Source: Hoeflea sp. (GTDB lineage Bacteria > Pseudomonadota > Alphaproteobacteria > Rhizobiales > Rhizobiaceae). Taken from it: 64,000 nt of DNA. Position numbers and translations under genes: made by a program. Shown one piece after another: positions 1 through 8,428 of this stretch. Position 1 is the first letter of the stretch. Each line of letters opens with the position of its first letter. The notes beneath the pieces are model-generated. The model was given only the letters and a program-made list of their open reading frames with translations, did no database searches and was not told the DNA's origin. The stretch is taken from assembly GCF_002733955.1 (NCBI RefSeq), contig NZ_NVXQ01000002.1, positions 1-64,000 of the forward strand, read 5' to 3'.

Positions 1-84
1 GGTGATCCCGTCCCACGAATCAAACGGCGCCGCGTCACCGGCAAATTGCGCCAGAAACAGCGCCGGGCCCTTGATGGTCTTCAT
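1..84 (-). CDS. Sugar phosphate isomerase/epimerase-like protein (5' end only)
   Basis: Only the first 28 codons lie in the window; the gene runs off the left edge. The start is an ATG at 84-82 with a strong purine-rich ribosome site (GGAGGAGA) just upstream on the minus strand. The visible N-terminus (MKTIKGPALFLAQFAGD) resembles the start of rhizobial xylose-isomerase-like TIM-barrel proteins annotated as sugar phosphate isomerase/epimerase. That is recognition of the N-terminus only; no catalytic residue is visible. Confidence 0.5.
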   Translation of the reverse strand, partial: MKTIKGPALFLAQFAGDAAPFDSWDGIT

Positions 85-541
85 GTTCTCTCCTCCTCAT
101 TTCAATTCGCTTCCGCCGGGCAGGGACGACAGGTCGGCATCAGGCTTCCGCCCGTTGCGCCGTTTGCTACAGCGCGCCACGTCATGGCCCATCGACAAGG
201 CTTAATGTTCCTCCGGTCCGTTCAGCCCCGCTCCGCGTTGTCGTTCATGCGTCTTCCCACAGGACTGTAGGCGCATTCTTAAATCGTTTGTATCCTTCCA
301 ATACACTGCCTGCGAGGTTTCGGCAAAACCTGCGCAAATGCCTGCCGCAGCACTTGAGTGGTTCCGTGCTGCGCAGGGACGCAGCTCTGTTTCTGCGGGG
401 GTGGGACGCGGGACCGTTTGACTTCGTGTTTCAAGCTGTCAGAAATATGAACTGCAGTGCGGCATCCCGGACCGGGCATGCCGGGCCATTCCAACTGATC
501 GAGGGCTGCGCCAATTGGCCAGCGAAGGGCGGTAGCGAAGC
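85..541. other. Divergent intergenic region, 457 bp
   Basis: This gap separates the minus-strand isomerase-like gene from the plus-strand glycerate kinase and must hold both promoters. I see no convincing ORF, no clear -35/-10 pair and no strong inverted repeat. A somewhat AT-richer stretch at about 275-310 is the most promoter-like part. Confidence 0.4.
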
Positions 542-1819
542 GTGATTGATCCCGACAAGAAAGAGTTCCTGACACGTCTGTTCCACGCGGCCGTCGAGCG
601 CGCCGATCCGCACCGAGCCCTGCGGCAAGCCCTGCCGGAAAAGCCGGTTGGTAGAACCGTGGTCATCGGAGCCGGCAAGGGCGCGGCCCAGCTCGCCGCC
701 GCCTTTGAAGATCTGTGGGACGGGCAGCTGAGCGGCACGGTCGTCACCCGTTACGGCTACGCCGCGCCATGCAAGTCGATCAGGGTGCTGGAAGCGAACC
801 ATCCGGTGCCGGACGCGGCCGGGCTCGAGGCCTCGCAAGCCTTGTTTGGTGCGGTGTCGGACCTGACAGAAGATGACCTTGTGGTGGCCCTCATCTGCGG
901 CGGAGGGTCGGCGCTGCTGCCTGCACCGCCGGAAGGTCTGACACTCGCCGACGAGCAAGAGCTCAATCAGGTGCTGCTTGCCTCCGGCGCGCCGATCGGG
1001 GTGATGAATGCGATCCGGAAACATGCAAGCAGCATCAAGGGCGGCCGTCTCGCCGCCGCTGCCTGGCCTGCCAGGGTGGTTTCGCTGGTTGTGTCCGACG
1101 TTCCCGGCGACGACCCCTGTCAGGTGGCGTCCGGGCCGACCGTACCCGACGCGGTAGGCATGGCGGAGGTCCGGGCGATGATTGCGGCTTACAAGATTGC
1201 ACTGCCCGAAAAGATCCGTGAGCATTTCCGGCAGTCGAAGAACCTGCCGCCGCTGCCGGAAGATCCGGTATTTGCCCGCAACGAGGTTCACGTCATTGCC
1301 TCCGCCGGATTGTCGCTTGAAGCCGCTGCAGACCTGGCGCGAGAATACGGTGTTGGCGTTGCCATATTGTCTGATGCGATCGAAGGCGAGGCGCGCGATG
1401 TTGGTCTGGTGCATGCTGCAATCGCCCGCGAGGTCGTGGCCCGTGACCGTCCCTTTCAAAAACCTGTGGTCATCCTGTCCGGCGGGGAAACCACCGTCAC
1501 CTTGCGCGCGAAAGGCAAGGGCGGGCGGAACACCGAGTTTCTGTTGGCTTTGGCGTCCGCCATCGACGGAGTCGATAACATTGTCGCGCTTGCAGCCGAC
1601 ACCGATGGGATTGATGGCTCCGAGGACAATGCCGGTGCATTTGCCGGGCCCGGCACGGCTGGCGAAATGAGGGCCTGCGGTGTCGATCCGCTCGTCAGCC
1701 TGGCCGGCAACGACGCATGGTCGGCATTCAACGCGATCGACGAGCTTTTCGTGACCGGTCCCACAGGGACCAATGTCAATGATTTCCGGGTTATGCTGGT
1801 CGGCGACCTACCAGGCTGA
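542..1819 (+). CDS. Glycerate 2-kinase (GckA/TtuD type, DUF4147 + MOFRL)
   Basis: Phosphorylates D-glycerate to 2-phosphoglycerate with ATP, feeding serine-cycle, tartrate or glyoxylate carbon into glycolysis; cytosolic. The 425-residue product has the full family length. The N-terminal half has the conserved VIGAGKGAAQ segment near residue 40 and a glycine-rich ICGGGSALLP segment near residue 120. The C-terminal MOFRL domain shows ILSGGETTVTL, GKGGRNTEFLLALA and AADTDGIDGSEDNAGA. The start is GTG; no ATG competes nearby and the ribosome site is weak. It is divergent from a sugar isomerase-like gene, consistent with a small sugar-acid catabolic locus. The family is clear; which pathway it serves here is inferred. 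Confidence 0.9.
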   Translation: MIDPDKKEFLTRLFHAAVERADPHRALRQALPEKPVGRTVVIGAGKGAAQLAAAFEDLWDGQLSGTVVTRYGYAAPCKSIRVLEANHPVPDAAGLEASQALFGAVSDLTEDDLVVALICGGGSALLPAPPEGLTLADEQELNQVLLASGAPIGVMNAIRKHASSIKGGRLAAAAWPARVVSLVVSDVPGDDPCQVASGPTVPDAVGMAEVRAMIAAYKIALPEKIREHFRQSKNLPPLPEDPVFARNEVHVIASAGLSLEAAADLAREYGVGVAILSDAIEGEARDVGLVHAAIAREVVARDRPFQKPVVILSGGETTVTLRAKGKGGRNTEFLLALASAIDGVDNIVALAADTDGIDGSEDNAGAFAGPGTAGEMRACGVDPLVSLAGNDAWSAFNAIDELFVTGPTGTNVNDFRVMLVGDLPG

Positions 1820-1879
1820 ACGCCGCGGCCTGATCGCGCAGACGCGTTCGGGGCACCGCTTGAGGCAGGCAGCCGAGGC

Positions 1880-2167
1880 CTACGCTGCCGTATGCACCCG
1901 CAACGAAATCTGGCTGCCGACAAAACCGCGCAGCTGAACCAGGTCTTCGTCCAGCTTTGCGGCCTGCTCCAGCAGGTCGTAATCGGCAGGTTCGGCTGAA
2001 ATCTCACCATAAAGAATGGCTGATATCCGGCACATGTTGTTCAGGCAGCCATAGATTACTTGCTTCTGCCGGGTCGGGGTGTTCTCGTCCTTGGTCAGCC
2101 GTACAATTTCGGCTGCCTTGGTTTCGTAAATTGTTTTCAGGCTTGCGAGGCGATGCGAGGCTGTCAT
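1880..2167 (-). CDS. Small conserved-looking hypothetical protein, 95 aa
   Basis: I do not recognise the family. The product is a soluble, probably all-helical 95-residue protein with no signal peptide or membrane segment; the middle contains two cysteines (YGCLNNMCRIS). The ATG at 2167 is preceded on the minus strand by a good ribosome site (GGAAGA, 6 nt away), and upstream lies an unusually AT-rich stretch (about 2205-2265) suited to a promoter. It is convergent with the glycerate kinase gene. Codon use looks like that of the neighbours, so I take it as real. Confidence 0.6.
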   Translation of the reverse strand: MTASHRLASLKTIYETKAAEIVRLTKDENTPTRQKQVIYGCLNNMCRISAILYGEISAEPADYDLLEQAAKLDEDLVQLRGFVGSQISLRVHTAA

Positions 2168-2675
2168 GTGAAATCTTCCTGACAGGAGTTGTCGGAAACA
2201 CTCAAATCACGCGTCAAAAACACTTTAATACAAATACAATTTTCATAAAAAGCCATGATTCGCGCCAAAATGTCCAGTTCCGCCCCTTGGGGCAACAAAT
2301 TGCTGCAAGCTTGCCGCCTGCAGATGCAGCTTGTTTCGAGGCGTCGTTGCTTGCCCCAAAGCGCCATCACATAGATAAACCCTTCTGAAAACCTGGAAGG
2401 TTAGCAGCAAAATCCGTACTGGTGATTGGTCAAGTGGAGAGTTGCATGGGCCAGCTGTGGTAGCAATTCGCCGACCCGTTTCTTGGCCAGAGTTTCCACA
2501 GTTAAATTCACCTGTCTTTTAGGTCCTGCTTGAATTAGACAGGATTTGCTGTCCGCAGTTGTGCCGACGATTCGAGTTGGTCGGCCAGCGCAAAGTGACT
2601 ATGCTACAGCTGTCGCCCACACTGTAACCTGTTGTCCGGTCCCGGCCGACCAGAACCTGCCCGCGAGCCCTGTCC
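2168..2675. other. Intergenic region with promoters for the 95-aa gene and mgtE
   Basis: About 508 bp between divergent genes. The left part (2205-2265) is AT-rich and probably carries the minus-strand promoter. The right part contains the structured mgtE leader listed separately. No ORF with coding character was seen on either strand. Confidence 0.45.
2578..2652 (+). promoter_or_regulatory. Candidate structured 5' leader of mgtE
   Basis: A perfect 9-bp closing stem pairs TGGTCGGCC (2578-2586) with GGCCGACCA (2644-2652). Inside it a 5-bp hairpin pairs TACAG (2605-2609) with CTGTA (2622-2626). The closed domain ends 23 nt before the mgtE start codon, so folding could affect translation or early elongation. 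It does not match an M-box or other riboswitch that I know; a magnesium-sensing role is inference from position only. Confidence 0.35.
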
Positions 2676-4109
2676 ATGACCGAACCCGCTGACCGCGACG
2701 AAGATATGTCTGTGCCTCCGTCTCCGTCGGATGCGATGGACCATGACGAGATCTATGGTGACGACGGATCGATCCGGCAGGATTACCTGACAGCGATCGG
2801 TGCGGCGATTGCCGACCGGGATGTGCTGTTTCTGCGGGAATATGTCGTCCGCCTGCACGAATCCGAGCTCGGCGACCTGCTGGAGTCGATCAGCGCTCCG
2901 CAACGCCATGCCCTGGTGTCCTTGCTCGGCGATGATTTCGATTTTGCCGCCCTGACCGAGGTCGACGAGGCGATCCGTCTCGATATCATCGAGGCGTTGC
3001 CCAATGCCAAGATCGCCGAAGCCCTTGGCGATCTCGATTCCGATGACGCGGTCTACATTCTCGAAGACCTGGACGAGGAAGACCAGAAGGAAATCCTGGC
3101 CGCGCTCCCGTTCACCGAGCGGGTCAGGCTGCGCCGTTCGCTGGATTACCCGGAAGACACCGCCGGCCGCCGCATGCAGACCGAATTCGTCGCGGTGCCG
3201 CCGTTCTGGACGGTAGGGCAGACCATCGACTACATGCGCGATGAAGAGGACCTGCCGGACAGTTTCAGCCAGATCTTCGTCATCGACCCGACCTTCAAGC
3301 TGGTCGGAGCCGTCGCGCTCGACAAGATCCTGCGCACCAAGCGGCTGGTTCGCATCGAGGAGGTGATGGACGAAACCCGTTATCGCATCGATGCCGAGAT
3401 GGACCAGGAAGAAGCCGCGCAACTGTTTGAACAGTACGACCTTCTCTCCGCCGCCGTGGTCGACGAAAACGAGCGCCTGGTCGGTGTGCTGACCATCGAT
3501 GACGTGGTCGACGTCATTCACGAGGAAGCCGAGGAAGACATCAAGCGCCTCGGCGGTGTTGGCGACGAGGAGCTCTCCGACAGCATCCTGTCAACCGTCC
3601 GCTCGCGTTTCAGCTGGCTGTTGATCAATCTCGCCACCGCCATTCTGGCCTCGGCCGTGATCAGCTTGTTTGATGCGACCATCGAGCAGATGGTGGCGCT
3701 GGCGGTGCTGATGCCGATCGTGGCCTCCATGGGCGGCAATGCCGGAACCCAGACCATGACCGTGACCGTGCGGGCGCTCGCAACCCGCGATCTCGACATC
3801 TACAATGCCGGCCGCATCATCCGGCGCGAGGCGGCGGTCGGGCTGATCAACGGTTTCCTGTTTGCCGTCATCATCGGCGTTGTCGCCGGCTTCTGGTTCT
3901 CCAGCAACGGTCTGGGGGGAATCATTGCCGCAGCGATGATCGTCAACATGCTCGCGGCCGCCCTGGCCGGCATCCTGTTGCCCCTGTTGCTCGACAAGGT
4001 TGGTGCTGATCCGGCCATTGCCTCGGCGGTCTTTGTCACCACGGTCACCGACGTGGTCGGCTTCTTCGCCTTTCTCGGCCTGGCAGGGTGGTGGTTGTCA
4101 CTGGCCTGA
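2676..4109 (+). CDS. mgtE: Magnesium transporter MgtE
   Basis: Homodimeric inner-membrane Mg2+ channel gated by cytosolic Mg2+. The 477-residue product has the full architecture: a helical MgtE_N domain (about residues 50-150), two CBS domains (about 155-280, with VGAVALDKIL and VGVLTIDDVVDVI) and a C-terminal pore of five membrane helices from about 300. The conserved pore-region stretch PIVASMGGNAGTQTMTV is present. The N-terminus is acidic and variable; an alternative start is the ATG at 2706. The ribosome site before 2676 is weak, and a foldable leader precedes it. The MerR gene follows 62 bp downstream. Confidence 0.95.
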   Translation: MTEPADRDEDMSVPPSPSDAMDHDEIYGDDGSIRQDYLTAIGAAIADRDVLFLREYVVRLHESELGDLLESISAPQRHALVSLLGDDFDFAALTEVDEAIRLDIIEALPNAKIAEALGDLDSDDAVYILEDLDEEDQKEILAALPFTERVRLRRSLDYPEDTAGRRMQTEFVAVPPFWTVGQTIDYMRDEEDLPDSFSQIFVIDPTFKLVGAVALDKILRTKRLVRIEEVMDETRYRIDAEMDQEEAAQLFEQYDLLSAAVVDENERLVGVLTIDDVVDVIHEEAEEDIKRLGGVGDEELSDSILSTVRSRFSWLLINLATAILASAVISLFDATIEQMVALAVLMPIVASMGGNAGTQTMTVTVRALATRDLDIYNAGRIIRREAAVGLINGFLFAVIIGVVAGFWFSSNGLGGIIAAAMIVNMLAAALAGILLPLLLDKVGADPAIASAVFVTTVTDVVGFFAFLGLAGWWLSLA

Positions 4110-4146
4110 ATTGTCACCGAAGTGCGGTGGCCACGACGCTGATTTT

Positions 4147-4168
4147 GACTTATACGTAAAGGTAAGTC
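4147..4168 (+). promoter_or_regulatory. Candidate MerR operator, GACTTA-N10-TAAGTC
   Basis: A perfect 6-bp inverted repeat (GACTTA at 4147-4152, TAAGTC at 4163-4168) sits 3 nt upstream of the MerR ATG and covers its likely ribosome site (AAAGG, 4158-4162). The inner sequence TATACGTAAAGGTAAG resembles the TTTACGT-AACGTAAA type site I recall for LiuR-like MerR regulators. Autoregulation is inferred. Confidence 0.5.
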
Positions 4169-4171
4169 GTA

Positions 4172-4582
4172 ATGAGTATTCGGGATCAATCCATTTTGGA
4201 CAAGTACTACACCATCACCGAGTTGACCCGTGAGTTCGGGATTTCGACACGGACCTTGCGTTTTTACGAGGACGAAGGGCTGATCCACCCCGAACGCCGC
4301 GGTCGCACGCGCCTGTTCCGGTCGACCGACCGGCGCCTGATCCAGGAAATCCTGCGCGGTCGCCGTATCGGCTTCACCATAGCCGAAATCCGCGAGATCA
4401 TCCAGGTTTACAAGGATCCGCCCGGAGAGGCGGGCCAGTTGCGGCTCCTGATGCGCAAGGTCGAGGAAAAGCGTGAGGACTTGCGCCAGAAGCGCAGGGA
4501 CATCGAGGAAACGCTGGTCGAACTCGACCACATCGAGGAATCCTGCCTGACACGGCTGGCTGAAATCGGCGTCAACACATAG
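4172..4582 (+). CDS. MerR-family transcriptional regulator (LiuR-like, short form)
   Basis: DNA-binding regulator of 136 residues. The winged-helix HTH covers about residues 11-85 (YYTITELTREFGISTRTLRFYEDEGL), followed by a dimerising coiled coil rich in Glu, Arg and Lys (about 90-130). There is no metal-binding cysteine cluster like that of MerR, CueR or SoxR, so it belongs with the acyl-CoA or amino-acid catabolism type (LiuR/PbrR-like annotation) rather than the metal sensors. Its targets are not evident: mgtE lies upstream and an unrelated methyltransferase is convergent. A near-perfect palindrome overlaps its own translation start. Confidence 0.85.
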   Translation: MSIRDQSILDKYYTITELTREFGISTRTLRFYEDEGLIHPERRGRTRLFRSTDRRLIQEILRGRRIGFTIAEIREIIQVYKDPPGEAGQLRLLMRKVEEKREDLRQKRRDIEETLVELDHIEESCLTRLAEIGVNT

Positions 4583-4616
4583 ACCCGCGCAGGATCTCCA
4601 TGTGGTTCGCCCAAGT

Positions 4617-5081
4617 TCAGATCCAGCGTCTGACCTTGCGACAATAGGCTTCGAACTGGTAGCCGAATTTGGCCAGCAAATGGTTCTCTTCCCGCCTGAT
4701 GGCGAGAAAATGCGTCATCACGCCATCAACCGGCGCCAGCAGCAGAAACCATGCGTTTTTCGAAAAGCAGCCCATGCCGACCAGCAGCACCATGTTGGCG
4801 AGATAGATGGGATTGCGGCTGAAACCGAACGGACCGTGGTCGACAAGATAGTCTGACCCGCGATGCGGCAGAATTGTCGTCTGCGCCTCGTGCAACGTCC
4901 GCATCGCCCAGAGGTCAATGCCAAGGGCCAAGATGATCAACACGATACCCAGGACGAACGCGCCACCGAATTCAAACGGCAGCGGGGCAACCCGTCCGAG
5001 CAGGATTGCCATCAGCGTCGAAGCCACCAGCAGCAAGGGAGGCCATGGAATGAAATTCGGTCTTTCTCTGTAAATGTTCAT
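4617..5081 (-). CDS. Isoprenylcysteine carboxyl methyltransferase (ICMT/PEMT) family membrane protein
   Basis: Predicted integral-membrane SAM-dependent methyltransferase of unknown substrate. The 154-residue product has about four hydrophobic segments (near 14-30, 38-58, 90-108, 112-128). The family's catalytic region is present: HGPFGFSRNPIYLANM near residue 82 and the C-terminal signature EENHLLAKFGYQFEAYCRKV ending in RRWI. The start is the ATG at 5081. It is convergent with the MerR gene and lies just downstream of the DUF1624 gene on the same strand (59 bp gap). In bacteria such proteins rarely act on prenylated proteins; lipid or small-molecule methylation is likelier. Confidence 0.8.
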   Translation of the reverse strand: MNIYRERPNFIPWPPLLLVASTLMAILLGRVAPLPFEFGGAFVLGIVLIILALGIDLWAMRTLHEAQTTILPHRGSDYLVDHGPFGFSRNPIYLANMVLLVGMGCFSKNAWFLLLAPVDGVMTHFLAIRREENHLLAKFGYQFEAYCRKVRRWI

Positions 5082-5140
5082 AATAAGGATTCCCGATTGG
5101 GGTGGGGGCGGCTGAAAATTTATTCATCAACAAACTCATA

Positions 5141-6145
5141 CTATCGAAATCTGGCAGTACATTGGCTGGCAATGGCGGGAATACGGCCATCGGATTCCTG
5201 CGTGACCTGTCCGGTTACAAAGGGTTCGAACAGGCCCTGTGACAGCAACTCGTCGCCGACACAGCTGCAAAACTGCTTGCAGAATGCTCCGCTGTTGGCG
5301 GCTTGGCAACTGGTTTGGCACTCCGAGATGAAACCGGGCATGGGATCCACGGGAGGGGCCGGATTGATCTGTGCATAGGCCCAGACCAGCGACAGCAGCA
5401 CCGGTTGATGCAGCAGATAAAAGGTCAGGCTGTGACGCCCGCAGAACCGGATGGTGCGGGCGAGCGCGCCGCTGCCGGTCCGGATCTCTGCCAGGCGTTC
5501 GGTCCAGCCGCGCGCGACCGCGTGGCGGGTCAGCCCGATGCCGATCAGAAAGGGACCGAACCATGGCAGCAGCGGCACGAAATCATTCGATCGCGGCGGC
5601 ACCGTGAACAAGCCGATCCAGGACAGCCAGACCGGATTGAAGACGTCATTGCGGTAGAGAGCGGGCAGCCCGAGGCAAACCAGGCCGAGCCCGATGGTTC
5701 CCAGCGAAGGCAGGCGCAGGAAGGCAAGGCCGATTAGGCTTGATGCGGCAATCGCGTGCAGGATGCCGAAATGGATGAAGCTGTCGGGCATGGCGAAATA
5801 GGTGGCCAGGCTGATCAGTCCGGCAGCACCCGCAACGACCGCCAGACGCTTGAGAAAAGCCTGTGGTCTGATCTGCCTGCCATGCGCAAGATACAGGCTG
5901 ACGCCGGCCAGAAACAGAAAGCTTCCGGCAATGGAGCGGGCATAGGCCTTGAGCAGCCCCTGTGTGCTCGTTCCCGGCTCAAGGTAGCCAAATAGCTCCA
6001 GGTCCCAGCAGAAATGATAGCTCGCCATGGCGAAGAGCGCCAATCCTCTCGCCAGATCAAGCAGCTCGATCCGACCAGCCGGCTTTGCAGGCGATGGCGC
6101 ATGGCCGACAGTATCACTCAAACTTTTTTGCTCCATGAGACCCAT
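5141..6145 (-). CDS. DUF1624 / heparan-alpha-glucosaminide N-acetyltransferase-like membrane protein
   Basis: Multi-pass inner-membrane protein of 334 residues, with the family opening GRIELLDLARGLALF around residue 23 followed by AMASYHFCWDLE, whose histidine is the likely acyl-transfer site by analogy with HGSNAT. About eight hydrophobic segments follow. Members are thought to move acetyl or acyl groups across the membrane onto sugars; the substrate here is unknown. The C-terminal 70 residues are hydrophilic and hold six cysteines, five of them spaced CX3CX8CX3CXC (about residues 275-297), an unusual tail for a membrane acyltransferase. Confidence 0.8.
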   Translation of the reverse strand: MGLMEQKSLSDTVGHAPSPAKPAGRIELLDLARGLALFAMASYHFCWDLELFGYLEPGTSTQGLLKAYARSIAGSFLFLAGVSLYLAHGRQIRPQAFLKRLAVVAGAAGLISLATYFAMPDSFIHFGILHAIAASSLIGLAFLRLPSLGTIGLGLVCLGLPALYRNDVFNPVWLSWIGLFTVPPRSNDFVPLLPWFGPFLIGIGLTRHAVARGWTERLAEIRTGSGALARTIRFCGRHSLTFYLLHQPVLLSLVWAYAQINPAPPVDPMPGFISECQTSCQAANSGAFCKQFCSCVGDELLSQGLFEPFVTGQVTQESDGRIPAIASQCTARFR

Positions 6146-6225
6146 CGGCGACGACGCCGAATCCTATCCTAAAGCATGGCGCGTTCAAATGGATTCATTT
6201 CCACGCACCGCCCACACCGGGCTCG

Positions 6226-7128
6226 TCAGGACTTTTTTCCGCTGGAACTGACATAAAGGCCAGCCAGCACCAGTGCCAGTGCCGCAATCAGATTGACCGA
6301 CAGCGGTTCCCCGAGGATCAGCACCCCCAGCACAACGCCGAAGACCGGGACCAGGTTGATCGACAGCGAAAACCGCGTGTAGCCGATGGTGCGGATCAGC
6401 GAGAACCGCAGGATATAGGCGATGCCGGTCGGAAACAGGCCGAGAAAGATCAGGGAGCCGATCACCGGGCCCGAATAGCCCTCGGTGGGAAGCCCTTCCG
6501 TGATCAGCGCCAGCGGAATGAGCACGACCGAGCCGATCGCAAGTGCCAGTCCCGCAAGCCGCACCGGAGGCATGGCGATCCGCCTGATCAGCAATCCGGC
6601 AGCAACATAACAGAACGAGGCGCCAAGGGCTGCGATCTGGCCCATCAGGGAACTTCCGGCCAGTCCGCTGAGCACGCTCGGCCCGACCAGAACCATGATG
6701 CCGGAAAAGCCGAGCAGGACCGAGACCAGCTTGCGCGGAGTCAGCCGATCGTCATCCGTCATCAGATGGCTACCGATCAGCGCCAGGAACGGCCCGGTGC
6801 CCATCAGCAGTGAGAGAACGCTGGCTTCAACGGCCTTGCCTGCCCAGGCGATCAGGATGAACGGCACCACAACATTCAACAGCGCCATGCCGACGATCAG
6901 CATCCATTGCGCCGCACCCGCAGGCCAAACCATGCCACGCCAGATGGCGTAGGGCAGCAATACAAGGAAGCCGATGCCGACGCGAATCGCCGCAAGCCAG
7001 ACCGGACCGGTCTCCGGCACAGCAAAGCGTACCGCGATGAACCCCGACGCCAGCATCAGCGACGTCATGATCATCAGGCCGATATCCAGCCGGGTTGGGG
7101 TGCGCAAAGACTGTGCCGGGGCGTTCAT
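6226..7128 (-). CDS. EamA/DMT-superfamily exporter
   Basis: Ten-helix drug/metabolite transporter of 300 residues made of two EamA repeats (about 15-145 and 160-295). Conserved features include a GFIAVRFAVPETGP segment after helix 1 and the second-repeat motif GVLILGEPLSVNLIAALALV near the C-terminus. It probably exports a small metabolite or amino acid; the substrate cannot be read from sequence. Its ATG overlaps the stop of the DUF3253 gene by 4 bp, so the two are translationally coupled. Confidence 0.85.
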   Translation of the reverse strand: MNAPAQSLRTPTRLDIGLMIMTSLMLASGFIAVRFAVPETGPVWLAAIRVGIGFLVLLPYAIWRGMVWPAGAAQWMLIVGMALLNVVVPFILIAWAGKAVEASVLSLLMGTGPFLALIGSHLMTDDDRLTPRKLVSVLLGFSGIMVLVGPSVLSGLAGSSLMGQIAALGASFCYVAAGLLIRRIAMPPVRLAGLALAIGSVVLIPLALITEGLPTEGYSGPVIGSLIFLGLFPTGIAYILRFSLIRTIGYTRFSLSINLVPVFGVVLGVLILGEPLSVNLIAALALVLAGLYVSSSGKKS

Positions 7129-7427
7129 GCTGTGCCGTCATCCGTTTTCATGCCGGTGTCAGGCAGCGCCAGCCGGTAGACCCCGCGGAAGGCGGTCGGA
7201 TCCGCAGGCTTGTTCTTGCGCAGGATGATGATCTCTCCGTTCTGTGCCATCTCGATGGCGACAGCGCGCAGCGGCTTCATCAGCCGGCTCCACTGGCGCT
7301 CGTCCGAGCCGATGAGGGATCGCGCGGCTTCGGTCGGGGAGATGCTCTTTCCGGATGGCTGTCTTGCGAGCAGGTCGAGAATGGCGCGACGCAACAGCTC
7401 GGGCGAAAAGGTCTTTTGCTGGGTCAA
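7125..7427 (-). CDS. DUF3253 domain protein
   Basis: A 100-residue, winged-helix-like cytosolic protein. The family pattern is visible: an N-terminal helix (LLRRAILDLLARQPSGKSIS), then PTEAARSLIGSDERQWSRLM, a helix that ends in IEMAQNGEIIILRKNKP, and the C-terminal FRGVYRLAL strand. Function unknown; the fold suggests nucleic-acid or protein binding. The start is a TTG at 7427, inside a 4-bp overlap with the upstream DUF599 gene, and the stop overlaps the EamA start in the same way, so the three genes form one tight unit. Confidence 0.75.
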   Translation of the reverse strand: MTQQKTFSPELLRRAILDLLARQPSGKSISPTEAARSLIGSDERQWSRLMKPLRAVAIEMAQNGEIIILRKNKPADPTAFRGVYRLALPDTGMKTDDGTA

Positions 7428-8119
7428 CTCAGTATGGTGTCCTTGAGGATGGCATCGCGGGCATTGGAAAAGAACTGCCTGCGAAGCAGCACCAGGATGA
7501 CGAGGGTCGTCGAACCCATAAGCACAAATGGTCCCGCAAACCAGCCCAGATAGCCGATCGACAGGAAAATCGCCCGCAGCCCGGCATTGAAGTGCCGTCC
7601 AGCCAGAACATTGAGCGAAGCGGCGCGATTGGCCGCAGCTTCCAGCTCTGCCTCGTCGTCACTGACATCGCCCTTCATCGGAATCGCGCCAAACAGGATC
7701 GAGGAATAATTGAACAGCCGGTAGGACCAGCCGAACTTGAAAAACGCGTAGGCAAAGATGCCGATCAGCCCGAACACCTTGATTTCGAAAGCCGCAGCAT
7801 CGGCCACCAACGGAATCGGCAGATCATCGGCAATCGCCAGCACCCGTTCGGTGGCGCCCAGCAGCGCGAAGCATCCACCGATGGCAAATATGGTGGTCGA
7901 CGCGAAGAAGGCGGTGCCGTTTTGCAATCCGGCCATGATCGCAGTGTCGATCATGCGCAAGTCACGCCGCGCCGCCACCTGCATCCAACGTTTGCGGTGC
8001 TGGTTCATCGCGGTCGTCAGGCTGACGCGCTTGATCGGCAGATGATTGTTCGATGCCAGCGAAAAGATGAACCAGGACAGCGCAAACCAGCCGATGGCCA
8101 GATAATCAAAATTTGTCAT
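7424..8119 (-). CDS. DUF599 family membrane protein
   Basis: Four-helix membrane protein of 231 residues. The family start MTNFDYLAIGWFALSWFIF fixes the ATG at 8119; the open frame continues upstream but that part lacks coding character. After the first helix comes the RWMQVAARRDLRMIDTAIMAGLQNG segment typical of DUF599, then three further hydrophobic stretches. Function unknown. It is the first gene of a DUF599-DUF3253-EamA unit with 4-bp overlaps. No good ribosome site is visible at this start, so the start is judged by family alignment. Confidence 0.75.
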   Translation of the reverse strand: MTNFDYLAIGWFALSWFIFSLASNNHLPIKRVSLTTAMNQHRKRWMQVAARRDLRMIDTAIMAGLQNGTAFFASTTIFAIGGCFALLGATERVLAIADDLPIPLVADAAAFEIKVFGLIGIFAYAFFKFGWSYRLFNYSSILFGAIPMKGDVSDDEAELEAAANRAASLNVLAGRHFNAGLRAIFLSIGYLGWFAGPFVLMGSTTLVILVLLRRQFFSNARDAILKDTILS

Positions 8120-8294
8120 GCGCCGGTTTTGCCATGAAGCGGAGGCAGAGGCAAAGCCTTCGTCAAAGCGTGGCATTTTAATCAAATCTTCATGTCGATG
8201 GCCAAAGTGTGGGCGAAGCCGGTGGTACGGATTTGCGGTCGTCGAGGTAAGCTGTTGATTTTGCATTGAGCCATGCACAAACATGGAGGCTGAT
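8120..8294. other. Short divergent intergenic region before two tiny ORFs
   Basis: 175 bp separating DUF599 (minus) from the small-ORF pair (plus). A TTGATT box at about 8251-8256 could be the -35 of a plus-strand promoter, but no clear -10 follows. Nothing else is recognised. Confidence 0.3.
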
Positions 8295-8402
8295 ATGAAA
8301 AAGCAGACACAGAAATGCCTTTTTTGCAGTTGCGAAAAGATTACCACAACGTTAAACACCCGGTCCTGCGCTGAGCGTGTCCAGACGGACGACGCGGCCT
8401 GA
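8295..8402 (+). CDS. Small cysteine-rich ORF, 35 aa
   Basis: ATG at 8295 with a strong ribosome site (GGAGG at 8285-8289, 5 nt upstream). The 35-residue product has four cysteines at residues 8, 11, 13 and 25, in the pattern CxxCxC plus one, and a short basic N-terminus. That could bind zinc or an iron-sulphur cluster. The segment also looks faintly like the N-terminus of larger 4Fe-4S proteins (C-x-CEKT type), so a decayed fragment is possible. A second tiny ORF follows 26 bp downstream. Confidence 0.4.
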   Translation: MKKQTQKCLFCSCEKITTTLNTRSCAERVQTDDAA

Positions 8403-8428
8403 ATGACAGTTTTATCACCGGAGTGATC

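Noticed and set aside
431-1459. 342-codon minus-strand frame over the glycerate kinase
   Set aside because: Shadow of a clear plus-strand gene; low-complexity His/Arg/Gly composition.
4757-4766. TTTTCGAAAA palindrome inside the ICMT gene
   Set aside because: Inside an unrelated coding region; a chance match to the GntR motif.
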